Assembly: GCA_905250115.1 (NCBI GenBank)
Contig: CAJNOI010000028.1
Span: 500,134 to 564,133 of the forward strand
Direction of reading: 5' to 3'
DNA from: Adineta steineri
Taxonomy: Eukaryota; Rotifera; Eurotatoria; Adinetida; Adinetidae
DNA length: 64,000 nt
Shown: positions 22,201 through 33,824 of the stretch, piece by piece
Layout of the letters: every line of letters begins with the position of its first letter
Position numbering within the stretch: the stretch's first letter is position 1
Translations under genes and position numbers: made by a program
Notes under the pieces: generated by a model
Told to the model about the DNA's origin: nothing
Database searches by the model: none
What the model saw: only the letters and a program-made list of their open reading frames with translations

Positions 22201-24858
22201 AATATATAACTAAATCAGTATTATGAGTTGCTAATGCATAATGTGCTAGAATAATAAAAATAAAAATTGAAATAATTTTTTTGTTGAGATTTTCTATTCC
22301 AAAGTCGCACAGCGGGGGCGGCTCGGAAATTTCGAATACTATCGGTGGCGTAGCGGCTGCTCAGTCGCACGGCTTACACCTCTATATATATATATTGCTT
22401 AAATTACTTGAACTAACAGAATTTACTCCAATTTTATATCCCGTGTAATAAAATACAAGAGAGAATTTGATGTAATATTGATTAAAAAATTGAATTAAGT
22501 TTTAATACATGAAAAATCATACCTGCTGTCCATCCATAATCATTTTGTCTATTTGGATCACAACCCTTTTTTATGAAATATTCCACAATATTAAGAGATT
22601 CTTGTGAATGTTGTTCTGCTCGTGCAAGTAAATGTATAGCTGTATTTCCTTCTTCTGTAACAGCATTTAATTGTGCTCCTTCACGTTCATGTCCTTGTAT
22701 GACGTCTAGTTGTGGAAATGGTTCAGATAAAATATAACTTAATAATGCTTTATTTGCTTCTGCTGATGAAAAAGCAGGATCAGGTGTAGTTGCTCTTCCA
22801 AATAAAGTCTTTTTTGCATCAGTTAATTTTGCTAATAATGAATGTGTATTTCTTGGTGATGGTGCTATTAAATTTGATATTAACTGGCTTGTTGTTGTAT
22901 CACGACGATTAGTTTTATTACTATCATCATCATCATTATTATTACCTAATGCTGCAGATTGTAATGATGAATGTGATGAACCATCAGGTGCAGTTATTGT
23001 TGTTGTTACTAATGGATTATCTGTTATTGTAATTTGTAATTCAGGTGGTAAAAGATTTTGATTTGTTGCTGGAGCATTATTATTATTATTCTCATTATTT
23101 GATGGATGAATTGAATGCCTAAATTTAGATTTTATTTTTTGTCAGGTGATACAACATTAAAATATTAAAAATCATATTCGTATATACATATAAGTTTAAA
23201 CGAAGAGAAAACCATAAAAATATATTTTAGTCATTTACTTCTTATACTTACATGTTTTATTCTGTTTATCACTTGTATGTGATTGTTTTTCTATTATTTT
23301 GTAAATGAAAGAGAAACAATAGTAGAATCTATTCTCTTCTTCCTCTTCTAATTTCTATCTGTTTGATATCGATGATTAACTCAATCATTACTATAAACCA
23401 TATGAAACAATTCAATGTTCTTCAATTGACGAACAACAAATGAAGCAATTCTTTTGATGATCAAGAAATATTTTGTTTAAGACAAATCAACAGATAATGA
23501 GTTCTTGATACAAATAAATCGAAAAAAATCTTCCCATATGTATCAAGTTAGATCAATTGGTTGAATGTCTTTTTATCTATACTTGACTAATGTACTTAAA
23601 GAAAAATATATATGTCTGATGAAAAGATGTATACAATCAAATCACTAACAACAAAGAAAAAAAAATAAAACAGGCAAAGGAAAATTATTTTCAATAGACT
23701 ATCCTGAAAAACATTATGTACAAGGTTATACTAAACAGTACATTAAGTATTCTAATCTAATATTTCAATCAATATTAAGTATAATAAATCATTATCAATA
23801 GGTTATTATATCTTACAGGTGAATTTATGTATATTTTCTCAAAATTAACGTCTTTTCGTTTTTATATCATTAATATATTGTTGTTTATGAAATAAAAATG
23901 AAGATGTTATATCTACCGGCGATGTCGTAATGAACGTCGAGGCATTTTGATTAAGTCGATTGATTTTTGGTGTCTTTTGTTGTCTGAAAGATAAATAAGT
24001 GGTTAATGGGTCAACTATAGCCTGTGATAGATGATATTTGATGACAAGAAAAATAGACTGCTGTTCTCATAGTAATATCAAACGTAAAACAAAGACGAAA
24101 GAGAGAGAGAGAAGAAAAAAAATTCATTTCTTTCTCTAATCTGAAATACAGTCTTATCCAAATATTATTTCATTCTCATTAAAGATCGATGTTTTTTTTT
24201 GTTTTTGTCAATATCATTTATTCTAAGATATATATATCAATAACTTTAGTCTATACTAATTATTGATTTGAAAAAATATTAGTGGATATATATATGTGAG
24301 ATTTGACTTTTTCAAATAATAACTGAAAAAAGAAACCCATTTAAAATGTCTTACACAATAGAAAAGAAATGACTAAGTGAGAAGAAGAAGAAGAAAAAGA
24401 AATGAATAGAAGTATCATTTGGTTTCAATTTTCATTACTTCTCTTTTCTTCATTCAATTTAGATGTTCTTTATAAGTGCGTTTCTACAACAAATCTTTTC
24501 TTCGTTTTTTCTTTGTTGCTTTTCGTACAAATAAAAACTGATATATCAAAGAACAAAAATATTTTTCATTATGTTTTCTTTCCAAATAAAACATATTTAA
24601 CGATGTCAATATAATCTTCAAAAACAAGAAAAAAAAATCTTTATCTTGTCATGTAAATCAATAATACTAAAATTTAATCTTATAATAGCTGCTATTTTAA
24701 AATACATTTAACATGTGTGTGTGTGTGTTTATTATTCGTATTATATAAATGTAAAAGTACAAAATATTTATTATATGGTTAATTAATAATAGATTATTCA
24801 TAATCACTTACAAATGAAGAATACGTGATACAAATGATTGTCTTCTTGAGCGGGACAT
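16290..24858 (-). CDS. ankyrin-repeat TRP-like cation channel
   Basis: The largest gene here. Exons (minus strand): first exon 24858-24812 or 23945-23917 (alternatives), then 23118-22523, about 22246-22150, about 22092-20919, about 20878-20467, 19734 to about 19241, about 19192-19113, about 19056-17762, 17702-17345 and 17284-16290. Domains in order: low-complexity N-terminus; at least a dozen ankyrin repeats (TPLHDAI, TPLHLIA, IPLHLAC); a Cys cluster CFNCNQTG...CAKCNVC (possible zinc site); a pre-S1 helix (THPLIKGLIKWKW); six membrane segments with S4-S5 linker GELLIMVRMMFDDIIRFL; pore loop FRIALVDN; S6 ending NIFIGLISNAL; and a long C-terminus with coiled coil and Ser/Pro/Gln-rich tail. The order fits ANK-TRP channels (TRPA/TRPN type), likely a mechano-, thermo- or chemosensor in the plasma membrane. 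A closer subfamily cannot be set by eye. Confidence 0.85.
17285..17344 (-). other. 60-nt in-frame intron hidden in the channel pore exon
   Basis: On the minus strand a GTAAGAAG donor at 17344 and a T-rich tract ending TTTCTTAG at 17285 bound exactly 60 nt. Because 60 is a multiple of 3 and no stop occurs in it, the reading frame runs through. Removal joins ...ALVDN to IPIEEFNLIDRYF; retention inserts 20 residues beginning with a Lys cluster (KKKKIK) into the pore loop, unlikely in a working channel. Confidence 0.75.
19735..20466 (-). other. 732-nt intron of the channel gene, probable insertion
   Basis: Most introns of this gene are about 50-60 nt, but this one is 732 nt between good splice sites (donor at 20466, acceptor TTCTAG ending at 19735). 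Its interior, about 19745-20430, has clearly higher GC content and different word use than the neighbourhood and no ORF above about 40 codons. I see no terminal repeats, so it is most likely a decayed insertion of unknown class. Confidence 0.45.
22303..22378. repeat. GC-rich repeat fragment in a channel intron
   Basis: A roughly 75 bp island of GC-rich sequence inside the 22247-22522 intron. It contains GGTGGCGTAGCGGCTGCTC and two copies of GTCGCAC near its ends. The GTGGCGTAGC word resembles the ends of the CAGTGGCG-type elements elsewhere in the window, but no clean inverted repeat or target duplication is visible. Confidence 0.35.
23917..23945 (-). other. candidate alternative first exon B of the channel gene
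   Basis: ATG at 23945-23943 begins MPRRSLRHR and ends after 29 nt (phase 2) at a GTAGAT donor. Joined to the exon starting at 23118 it reads on in frame as ...RHRRHSIHPS. Start and splicing are inferred. Confidence 0.5.
24812..24858 (-). other. candidate alternative first exon A of the channel gene
   Basis: ATG at 24858-24856 begins MSRSRRQSFVSRILH and ends after 47 nt at a consensus GTAAGTG donor, again phase 2, so it too splices in frame to 23118. Its Arg/Ser-rich peptide resembles that of exon B, as expected for two promoters giving similar N-termini. Confidence 0.5.
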
Positions 24859-25863
24859 AATGTGATAATATTTGACTTTTGCTGTTGTTGTTGTTTTTTT
24901 TTTATTATTTAATATAAAAATGATGAGAAAATCGTTCTTGACAGAAATCAAAAAAAAGAAAGAATATAATATGAACGAATAAAACGTATATATATATTAA
25001 TCTGTGCTATTATATCAGAGTAATAAGAAGGTGACAAGCATTCAAGCATAGACAATATTTATATGTATATCCATATGCAGATGAATATGTATAAAGGAAA
25101 AAAAAAAGAAAAGAAAGTCAATTTGGCGTATCACACTGGTTAATATAAATAGAATGTATAACAGCAACTATATGAATCGAACCTGTGTACTCATCTATCC
25201 TTTTTCTAGTTTATACTTGTCATTTTTCGAAAAACCTTGATGTTCAATTAATTCAATGTGTGAAAGGGATGATTTTAAACTATAAATATATATATATGAT
25301 TATTTTAATGATTTATGATAGGATCGAATCATTTCATTTTATTTTACTTTTTTTAAATATTCAATAGAAACTAATAAATTTTTAATTGATATATATGTAT
25401 TGAAGATAAATGACTTAAATCAATTTCTATTTAAAAATAAATCTGTGTTTTTTTCTTAGTCTATAATTTGAATGATTATGAATATATAGTCATGTAGCTT
25501 TGTAATGCGATAATCATTAATAAACGTCAATAAGAAAATGCACTGTCTTTTTTTTTCTCCTTGCTATCGATATAACAATATAAATCTTTATGACATATAT
25601 TATTTATTCTGTATCAATTGTTAAATATACTAACTACAAATAAATATAAATCAAAAGTTATATAATAAAATACCTAGTAAGTTAAAACCTTGTCAATTGA
25701 TATTCATAATGTCATAACTTTCAAAATAATTACTAATAGTTATATAAAATGATGTAAAAGCTATGTTTTTATTACTATCGTTACTTTTATTGAAGAATGA
25801 TTTATTTTTATTGATAACGGTCTGGATTTTAAGAAAGACAATTGAGAAATATTTAAATAAATG
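24859..25863. other. intergenic region upstream of the channel gene
   Basis: AT-rich with poly-T and TG/TA microsatellite tracts; presumably holds the distal promoter of the channel gene. No gene or RNA recognised. Confidence 0.5.
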
Positions 25864-25874
25864 AAATTGTTTTT

Positions 25875-26286
25875 AGCGATGGTGGCGTACTATTAGCATT
25901 GCATTAGTTAAGTCTTAATTCTAATACTTAAGACTCTTTCTAGTCGAGTTCTCGTTGCATTACCTGTAGTAGAAAGTCGTATGTTCATATGAGACCTAAA
26001 TTATTATACCTGTATAAATATTTGAAGAGAACATATATTTTGCGAGCTGATCGGTAGTGTAAAAAGAAATTGCATTGTAAGAGGTAGAGAGCGAGTGTCA
26101 TATGGAACTTCACATGTTGATGATTAGTATCGAACTGAATAAGTTATCATCAATAAAAAACAGAAAATGTTAATTTCTTGATTATGATCATAGAGTTTTT
26201 TTTCGACTACATCCTCCCTAATACTAACGCCAAGAGTTTTAAGTATTCGAATTAAGTCTTAACTATAATGCTAATGCACCACACCT
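25875..26286. mobile_element. 412 bp MITE with long terminal inverted repeats
   Basis: The left 55-60 bp (around TTAGCATTGCATTAGTTAAG and on through TAATACTTAAGACTC) is matched by the reverse complement of the right end (GTGGTGCATTAGCATTATAG and on through GAATACTTAAAACTC), an imperfect inverted repeat of about 55 bp. The word AAATTGTTTTT flanks both sides (25864-25874 and 26287-26297), a plausible target duplication although T-richness inflates it. No ORF. Superfamily uncertain; an 8-11 bp duplication would fit hAT- or Mutator-like elements. Confidence 0.6.
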
Positions 26287-26315
26287 AAATTGTTTTTTTT
26301 ATTTTGTGAACTAAA

Positions 26316-27456
26316 TTATAAAGTTTCATTTAAACATTTAATAATTGTTTCATTATCAATACCACTTCCACTTAGAATTGCCACAACTTTTAATTTTTCA
26401 TTATTGTTATCTTTTCGTCTTAATCCAGCTTTTCCATTTTGTACATAATTTAAATAATACCATAATCCAGCAGCTATCGGCGTTGCACTAGCACCTTCAC
26501 ATATAATATGATTTCGTTCGATTAATATTTTCAATGCTCTAGCTGTTTCTTTTAATGTAACAACAATAGAATGATCAACACAGGTTTTAACTAAAGGCCA
26601 CATTTCATCTAAAACACTTGAACTACCAATACCATCAACCCACGATTTTTCCATCGCAATTTTAGTTACTTCACCATTATTAAATGCAGCATGAAGAGGT
26701 GCTGCTGTTTCGATTTCACAAGCGAATACATCAATGGATGGTTTTATATGTTTGGCTACAGAAGCAATGCCCGTAATCAAAGCGCCGCCTCCATAAGGAA
26801 CTAAATATAAATAACTAAAAGTAATTATAAAATTATCAACCGGCAAAAATGAATATCTTATTTCTGTTAATATCATTCTGTACATTTTCTTCTAGAGAAT
26901 TTTGGTCGATCATCTAAATTAATTTACCTAGTATTGCATCACAATCAGGTAATTCATCTAATATTTCTAATGCAATAGTACCATTTCCTGCAATTATGTG
27001 TCGATTACATACTGGATGAATAAAATATCCATCTAATATTGGGCATTGATGAGTAACAATAGTATGCCACCATTGTTCGAAAGTACATTTAGTAATTTGT
27101 CCTCCTAATCGTTCAATTGCTTGTAATTTAACTTCATTTGCTGTATCTGGTACTAAAACTTGACATTTAATATTTTCTTTTCGAGCAATCCAAGCTAAAC
27201 CTTGTGCCATATTACCAGCTGATGCTGTTATTATTCCATTTCGTTTTTGTTCTATAGGTAAATTTTGAACAACATTTACAGCAGGACGTAGTTTAAATGA
27301 TGATATCGGTTGGAATTGTTCACATTTTAAATATATTTCTATTCCAGGAATTTCATAATTTAATTTAAGAAGTGGAGTTTTATTTGTAATACCACGTAAA
27401 TGAGCTTGAGCTGCATAAACTTCATCAATTGATGGAATAGAAAGAGAAGAAGACAT
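26316..27456 (-). CDS. PLP-dependent threonine/serine dehydratase-like enzyme
   Basis: Two exons, 27456-26928 and 26800-26316, split by a 127 nt intron, give 337 residues. It belongs to fold-type II PLP enzymes that deaminate Thr/Ser to 2-oxo acids, or racemise Ser. Residue 55 is the Schiff-base Lys in SSFKLRPA, the Asn of SAGNMAQG contacts the cofactor ring, and VPYGGGALITG is the phosphate-binding glycine loop; the C-terminal strand has LSGSGIDNE. There is no ACT regulatory domain, so it is of catabolic TdcB/serine-racemase length. Where most relatives have FK-x-RGA this one has FKLRPA. The gene is divergent from OPA1, about 1 kb apart. Exact substrate is uncertain, and a bacterial source is possible. 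Confidence 0.85.
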
Positions 27457-28443
27457 TTGTTATTAACAAAAAATTGGCGAAATAAATTGTTCGTGATAGT
27501 GTAATGATTATATTCAAAGTAAAATTTGGTCTTTTTCTTTTCTTTTCTTTTTATAAAGAACATCAATGCATATATATATATATATATATCTTATCTATTC
27601 TCTATTCTTATTCAAACTGCTTATTAACAAAGCAAATAACCTATATATCATACAGTCATATAACTAATCTATATATTCTTTTGAGAATTAAACACCTATA
27701 ACGATATTCTTGTCTTTTTCGAATACAAAGTTTTGTATCGATGTTGATCAGTAATGCTTAACTGATGAAGTCTGTATTTTTAATGGAAGAAACAGGATAT
27801 AGATTATTTTTTTCTAATTTCTTTACTATTTAAAATATTGCTTGTAACTGACGTAGAAAACAAAAGAATTCATCTACTATAATCAATTTCTCAATTATCT
27901 TACAATATTAGTTTCAGAACGATTATATTTGAACGCGTTGTTTAGAGTTTTATTCATTATTTTTAATATCAGTATTCTTAGTAAACAACTCATTGATGCT
28001 AAATCTTGCATGAACTTGCTATAGTTTTGTTGTTCTCTTTATGTAATCGACTGAGTATTTTGACTTTCATTCAATATTTAATATGATATTTCATTAAATT
28101 TCAATTTGTGCCTATATATGTACGGTGTTATGTAATTAATTCTGAATAAGCATACGTCAAAGTGGCAGTGGCACAATAATCTTTAGTTTAAACGAAGTCT
28201 TACTATGTAACTTGATTCTTACTTAAAAATCTTTATTCTAGATCTATGTTCAAGAATAAGAAAAACTGTTTAATATTTGCAATAGATGTCGTTATAGGAA
28301 TATATGCATACAGTACGTTTTTCATCGATAATCTAATTGGTTCTGAAGAATCATTCAATTGTATACTTCTATCTAATGCAATGTAATGTGTAGATTTCTA
28401 ATCAAGTTTTATCCAAATTTCATCGTTCTGATTGATTCTTAAA
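27457..28443. other. divergent promoter region, dehydratase and OPA1
   Basis: AT-rich, with an (AT)n microsatellite at about 27568-27589. An in-frame TGA at 28429-28431 lies just before the OPA1 start. No other feature seen. Confidence 0.5.
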
Positions 28444-31400
28444 ATGGCATTTTTACTTCGTCTTCTTCGTCTTCGTTACTTACTCTTTGGTACAGCTGTT
28501 GGTGGTGGTTATGCTGCACGTAAAGTAAAAGATAATCATCTTTCTTTCTATCGATAAAACTAATTTGAAGTTTATATATCTATAGAAATATCAAGAAATA
28601 CAAGATGCTTTACCTGATTTATCATGGATGAAAGAATATATGCCAGAAGAAACTGTTAATGCTTTAAGTAAACATTTAGCAGATTTAGCTAATTCAGTTT
28701 CATTACCTGATACAGTAAAAGGAGAAAAAAAACGTTTAATTTCTTCAATTAAATATGTTCTGATATTTTTATAGACTAATTTACAAGATCGTGTAAGAGA
28801 ATTACAAGAAAAATTTGCGAATTTTCTTTCCACATCAAGTCAAAATCAAACATCTGATGGTGAAAATATTAATGCAGAAGAACAAAAATCATCAGGTAAT
28901 AAGAATCATTGAACTTGTTTAATAAAAAAATTATTTTGATTTTAGATGGTCTTTTTACTTGGAATAAATCATACAAAAATGTTCAATTAACAAGTGAAGA
29001 ACAAGACAAATTGAATAAAGTTTGTTTTTTATTAAATTTTTTATTAATCATAAATTTTAAATAGGCAGTTCAATTGAAAGAACATGAACGTCAAGAAAAG
29101 ATTCATCAAGAAATGATGTCGATACAAATAAAATATCAACGTGAAATAGATCGATTAGAAAAAGAAATCAAAGCCATGAAAAAACAAATTTTATTAAGAC
29201 GAGACAGAAATTCTGGTGGAAAACAACGAAAAATTAAAGTTCGTTGAATTGATATTTACTTAATAATTTTATATGAGTTTTATTTTGTTTTCTTATAGAG
29301 ATCACTTATTGACATGTATAGTGAAGTTTTAGATGAATTAAATGATTATGATACAAATTATAATATTCAAGATCATCTACCTCGAGTAAATATTTTTATA
29401 TATTATCAAAATAAACGAGAAAAAATTGAGGTTTATTGATTTAACTTATCTTTATGACTTGAAGTCGAAATTCATTCTATATACCAATAATACAAAGATT
29501 TCAATTATGTATTAGAAACATTTAAATTAACCTTATTCAGTACCATTAGGTTCAATATAGATGGACATTATAATTGTTCATACAGATTTCCTTAGCAGAA
29601 TCCTACTGGGAGTATGCTCTCCCTAAGGTATAGCTCGTAACCTCCTTGGGGTACACAAGATTCTTCACTACGTCAAGGTAACAGTCCATGAAGGAGATTT
29701 TGCGAGATATCGCACGACAATTGATGAATAACTTTAAAAGAGTATATTTTCAATTTGAACCTATAAAAATTTCTACAAAATAAGAATGAAGTAAATATAT
29801 ATTTATAATTACATCATTTCTCTTCATCATTTCCAATATTCCGTATCAAATATAGTGGGTCCATATTTGTACCGAACACTTGCGAGAGTGTTTGTTTTTT
29901 ATGTAGTATTTTTTATCGACATACATGATTTAGACTTTTCACGATAATTCTAATGCGAAATTTTATAATCTAGAATTTTAATTATAATAAAAACACTATT
30001 ATTTTTTAAAAATAATGCATATATATGCCAGGGATATTTTACAACAATATTATCTTCACTAGAAGAAAACAAGAGTACTATTGTAATAAGTTTGATAAAG
30101 ATTCACAAGATTTTTGATAAGAAAATGTATTTTTTTGTCGCTAAAATAAATCCTTATTTTAGGTTATTGTAATTGGTGATCAAAGTTCAGGTAAAACAAG
30201 TGTACTTGAAATGATAACACAAGCACGAATATTTCCTCGGTTTGTTACTTAAATTTTGTTTGTTTTAAATATATATTTTTTTCATTTTCTATTCATTAGA
30301 GGTGCTGGTGAAATGATGACACGTAGTCCGGTGAAAGTTACATTAAGCGAAGGTCCTTATCATATTGCAACATTTAAAGATAGTCCTAAAGAATATGATT
30401 TAACAAAAGAAGCAGATGTATATATAGAAAATTATTGAAAGATATAGAAGAAAAATAAATTCATTTGTAATTTAGTTAGCTTCACTTCGAAAAGAAATTG
30501 AACTTCGAATGCGTGGTTCAGTTAAAGATGGACAAACAATTAGTAGTGAAGTCATTTCATTATCAGTCAAAGGTCCAGGTCTTCAACGTATGGTATTAGT
30601 TGATTTACCTGGAATTATTAGTGTAAATTATTCATAAAATATTTTTCTAAGTAAAATAAGTTTTTGTGTTTTTTTTAATTTCTAGACGGAAACAATTGGT
30701 ATGGCATCGGATACAAAAAATTCTATAACTCGTTTAGCTAATAATTATATGTCAAATCCAAATGCGATTATTCTTTGTATTCAAGGTAAATATTCTGTAA
30801 TTTATATTAAAATATTCTATGCATGCTTTTAGATGGAAGTGTTGATGCTGAACGTAGTAATGTAACAGAACTTGTATCTAAAATGGATCCACATGGTAAA
30901 AGAACTATATTTGTTTTAACAAAAGTTGATATGGCTGAAGCAAATTTACATGATACTGATCGAGTTAGTACAAATATAATAAATGATATATGTATCAAAA
31001 TACATTATTTTTAGATTCAAAAAATTCTTGATGGAAAACTATTTCCAATGAAAGCTTTAGGCTATTTTGCTGTTGTTACTGGCAAAGGTTAAATATTTAT
31101 AAAAATCTATATACTGAATAATAAAATAATTTTTTTGTAGGAAATGCGGATGATCCAATAGATTTAATACAAAAGTATGAAGAAGATTTTTTTCGTAATT
31201 CAAAATTATTTGGGTAAGAATAACTAATTGTTTTATTTGTTCTTATATTGAAATTTTTCTGTTAAAGTGATGGCGTTTTTAAAGCTAATCAGACTACAAC
31301 ACGTAATTTAAGTTTTGCTGTTAGTGATTGTTTTTGGAAAATGGTTAAAGAAAGTGTTGAACAACAAGCTGATACATTTAAAGCATCAAGATTTAATTTA

Positions 31401-33091
31401 GAAACTGAATGGAAAAATAGTTTTACAAAAATGCGTGAACAAGATCGAGTTTGTTGAATAAAATCTATATTTTTTGTTTTTCTATCTTTTGATAATTAGG
31501 ATGAATTATTTGAAAAAGCTCGTGGTGAAATTCTTGATGAAGTTGTGAATCTTAGTTTAATACCAAGTCAACAATGGTATTAAAATTTGAGTTTTTTCTT
31601 TCAAAACAAAATAATACTTTTTTTAGGGAAGATAATTTAACGAAATATTTATGGTCACAAATGTCTAATTTTATTTTTGATGATGTATTTTTAACAGCTG
31701 CACAAGCTGAATCAGTCGGGTAAATATTCTAATCGAAATCTATCAATGTATATAATTGTTGCTTTTGTTTCCTAGTGGTTTTAATACAACAGTTGATGTT
31801 AAACTACAACAATGGGCTGAAAAAGAATTACCACGTCAATGTGTTAATATTGGTCATGATGTTTTACTTGATGAATTTCAAGGTTTAATTGAACGTGAAC
31901 AAAAAAGTCGTTCATATGATCCAATTACTAATGATTTAAAAATGCAAGTTGTTCAAGCATGTCGTACAAGACATCAATGGGATACAAAAGCACTTGATTC
32001 ACTTGTATATATAATTAAAAAAATCATTTATTTATTTTATTTAATTATATATTTTTCTAGAGAGTTATTCAAACTCAAGCATTACAAGATCGTAATGTAC
32101 CTGATAAACAACAATGGGAAACAGCAGCAAAATTTATGGAAAATGTTATACGAAAAGAATTAGAACAACAAGAATCGGAATTGAATTCAAATATAAATCC
32201 AAGTTCATGGAGTAAATTATTTACTTTTCAAGGATCAACAATAGAAGAAAAAAATCGACAACAATGTGTTAAAGAATTACAAAAACTTTTACTTAATAGA
32301 CAACAGTTAGATAAAACGACAAAACATAATTATACGGTATGTTTTATCTGGATAGCAATGTCATCATTTGTCTGATAAAAATTCTATCTCTCTTTTTAGT
32401 TTCGTTCGATTCTTGATTATGATGAATTGACAACTGTAAAGAAAAATCTTCAAGCACAAAAAGTCGATGTATCAAATGATTTTGTATATAAAGAAACAAG
32501 CTTCATTTGATTATTATTATCTATATTTTTTATTGATAGATAAGTGAACTATGGCAACGTGTATATAAAATTCATTTTCTTAAACGAAATTTATCCACAT
32601 GTCTTGATTGTCGTCGATTTTTTTATTATTATCAAAAGGGTTTGTCCGATCAAGGTGTAAGTATAATAATTATAAGTAATAATAAAAATTGTTTAATTTG
32701 AAAATTTAATTTAGCTTGATTGTCATGAAGTTGTATTTTTTTGGCGTTTAAAACGTATGATTGAAATAACCAGTAATGCTATTCGACAACAAATATCAAA
32801 TATTGAAAGTAAATATTTAGTTTAACTTTCTTTTATTTTATTATATTTTTGTTTTTTTTTAAGCTCGTCGACTTGAACGAGAAGTAAAAGAAATTTTAGA
32901 TGATTTTAATACTGATGAAACATTAAAAGCAAATCTTCTAAAAGGAAAACGTGTTGATTTAGCGGAAGAACTTAGTAAGACTATATTATTCAATTGAATT
33001 TTCATATTAATAATTATTTATTTTAGAACGTGTTCGACAAGTTCAAGAAAAACTAGAAGAATTCATTGTAGCATTAAATACAGAAAAATAA
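28444..33091 (+). CDS. OPA1: OPA1/Mgm1-type mitochondrial dynamin GTPase
   Basis: OPA1 fuses mitochondrial inner membranes and shapes cristae. About 19 exons: exon 1 is 28444-28524, the exon after the large intron starts at 30163, and the last ends at TAA 33089-33091. The N-terminus ([12 protein letters not shown]) is short and Arg-rich and runs straight into the membrane segment ([15 protein letters not shown]), which matches the OPA1 transmembrane anchor. Then come coiled coils, and the GTPase with G1 [10 protein letters not shown]2 Thr in [10 protein letters not shown]3 DLPG and G4 TKVD. The middle/stalk follows (FRNSKLF...[10 protein letters not shown]), then a helical lipid-binding paddle region and the GED-like end ([15 protein letters not shown]). 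The long presequence of vertebrate OPA1 is missing, supported by the in-frame stop 13 nt upstream. Orthology is certain at family level. Confidence 0.95.
29386..30162 (+). other. 777-nt OPA1 intron with unclassified insert
   Basis: Joins DHLPR to [10 protein letters not shown], an exact match to the OPA1 GTPase entry, so the splice sites are secure. Other introns of this gene are about 50-70 nt. The stretch at about 29540-29740 is GC-richer than its surroundings, suggesting an old insertion; no inverted repeats or ORF found. Confidence 0.5.
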
Positions 33092-33414
33092 TATTCGGTC
33101 TCTTCTTTCTCTCGTCAAAATCATCTACCACTAACATTTGTTAATAATTACATATAAACTTTTCTCACAGTATTGTTTAGAAAAGAATACTATATATATT
33201 TATATTCTCGTGCATTTTTTGTTTCACTTTAGAAAATTATTATTTTTATATGATAAAACAAAAAAATAGAAACTTATTGTATTGATTAAATTAAACTAGG
33301 ATGATAAAAAATACGTATAACATTCTCCATTAATTGAAAATAATTTCAAAAGCTCAATCTTTTGGGTTTCGCCAGTGTCATTATATGATTACATATGTGT
33401 CAGAATAGCTTCGG
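33092..33414. other. OPA1 3' flank
   Basis: AT-rich 3' UTR and spacer up to the first repeat element. Nothing else recognised. Confidence 0.4.
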
Positions 33415-33560
33415 CAGGGGCGTAGCTAGGGGAGGGGGTGTGTGCAAAGGGTGCACGTGTACACCCCTTGAGAAAAAAGTACCTGTAGTGAGTACGGGGA
33501 ATTTTCTTGCAGCTGTGCACACTACTTGGTAACTCGGGCATATCCCTGGCTCCTATTAAC
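33415..33560. mobile_element. degenerate hAT-like fragment (CAGGGGCGTAGC family)
   Basis: Begins CAGGGGCGTAGCTAGGGGA and ends near CCCTGGCTCCTATTA, whose reverse complement (TAATAGGAGCCAGGG) partly matches the left end. Ends fit YARNG. GC-rich, non-coding, no clear target duplication, so it is probably old. Confidence 0.4.
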
Positions 33561-33595
33561 TATATTGAGGGATCTAAACTATAATATGTTAATTC

Positions 33596-33816
33596 TAGGG
33601 ATGCAACGGTGACGGTTAGGCATCGGTGACCGGTCTGAACCGGTAACCGTTTCACTGATGACCAGTCTCAATCGGTAAACGTTTCATCTTGAGGGCGTGA
33701 GTGTGAGAGTAGGAGTCTGTGTGAGGTGAACGTTAGTGATAGATGAAATAAATACCCACACCTACACTCTCAAGATGGAACGTTTACCGGTTCAGATCAT
33801 CACCGTTGCATCCATA
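33596..33816. mobile_element. 221 bp hAT-type MITE with perfect target duplication
   Basis: The left end TAGGGATGCAACGGTGA and the reverse complement of the right end (TATGGATGCAACGGTGA) differ at one base. The element is flanked on both sides by GTTAATTC (33588-33595 and 33817-33824), a perfect 8 bp target duplication typical of hAT. Internally ACCGGT-containing subrepeats and a second inverted pair around GTGTGAGAGTAGG make it nearly palindromic. No transposase; it must have been moved by an autonomous relative elsewhere. Confidence 0.85.
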
Positions 33817-33824
33817 GTTAATTC

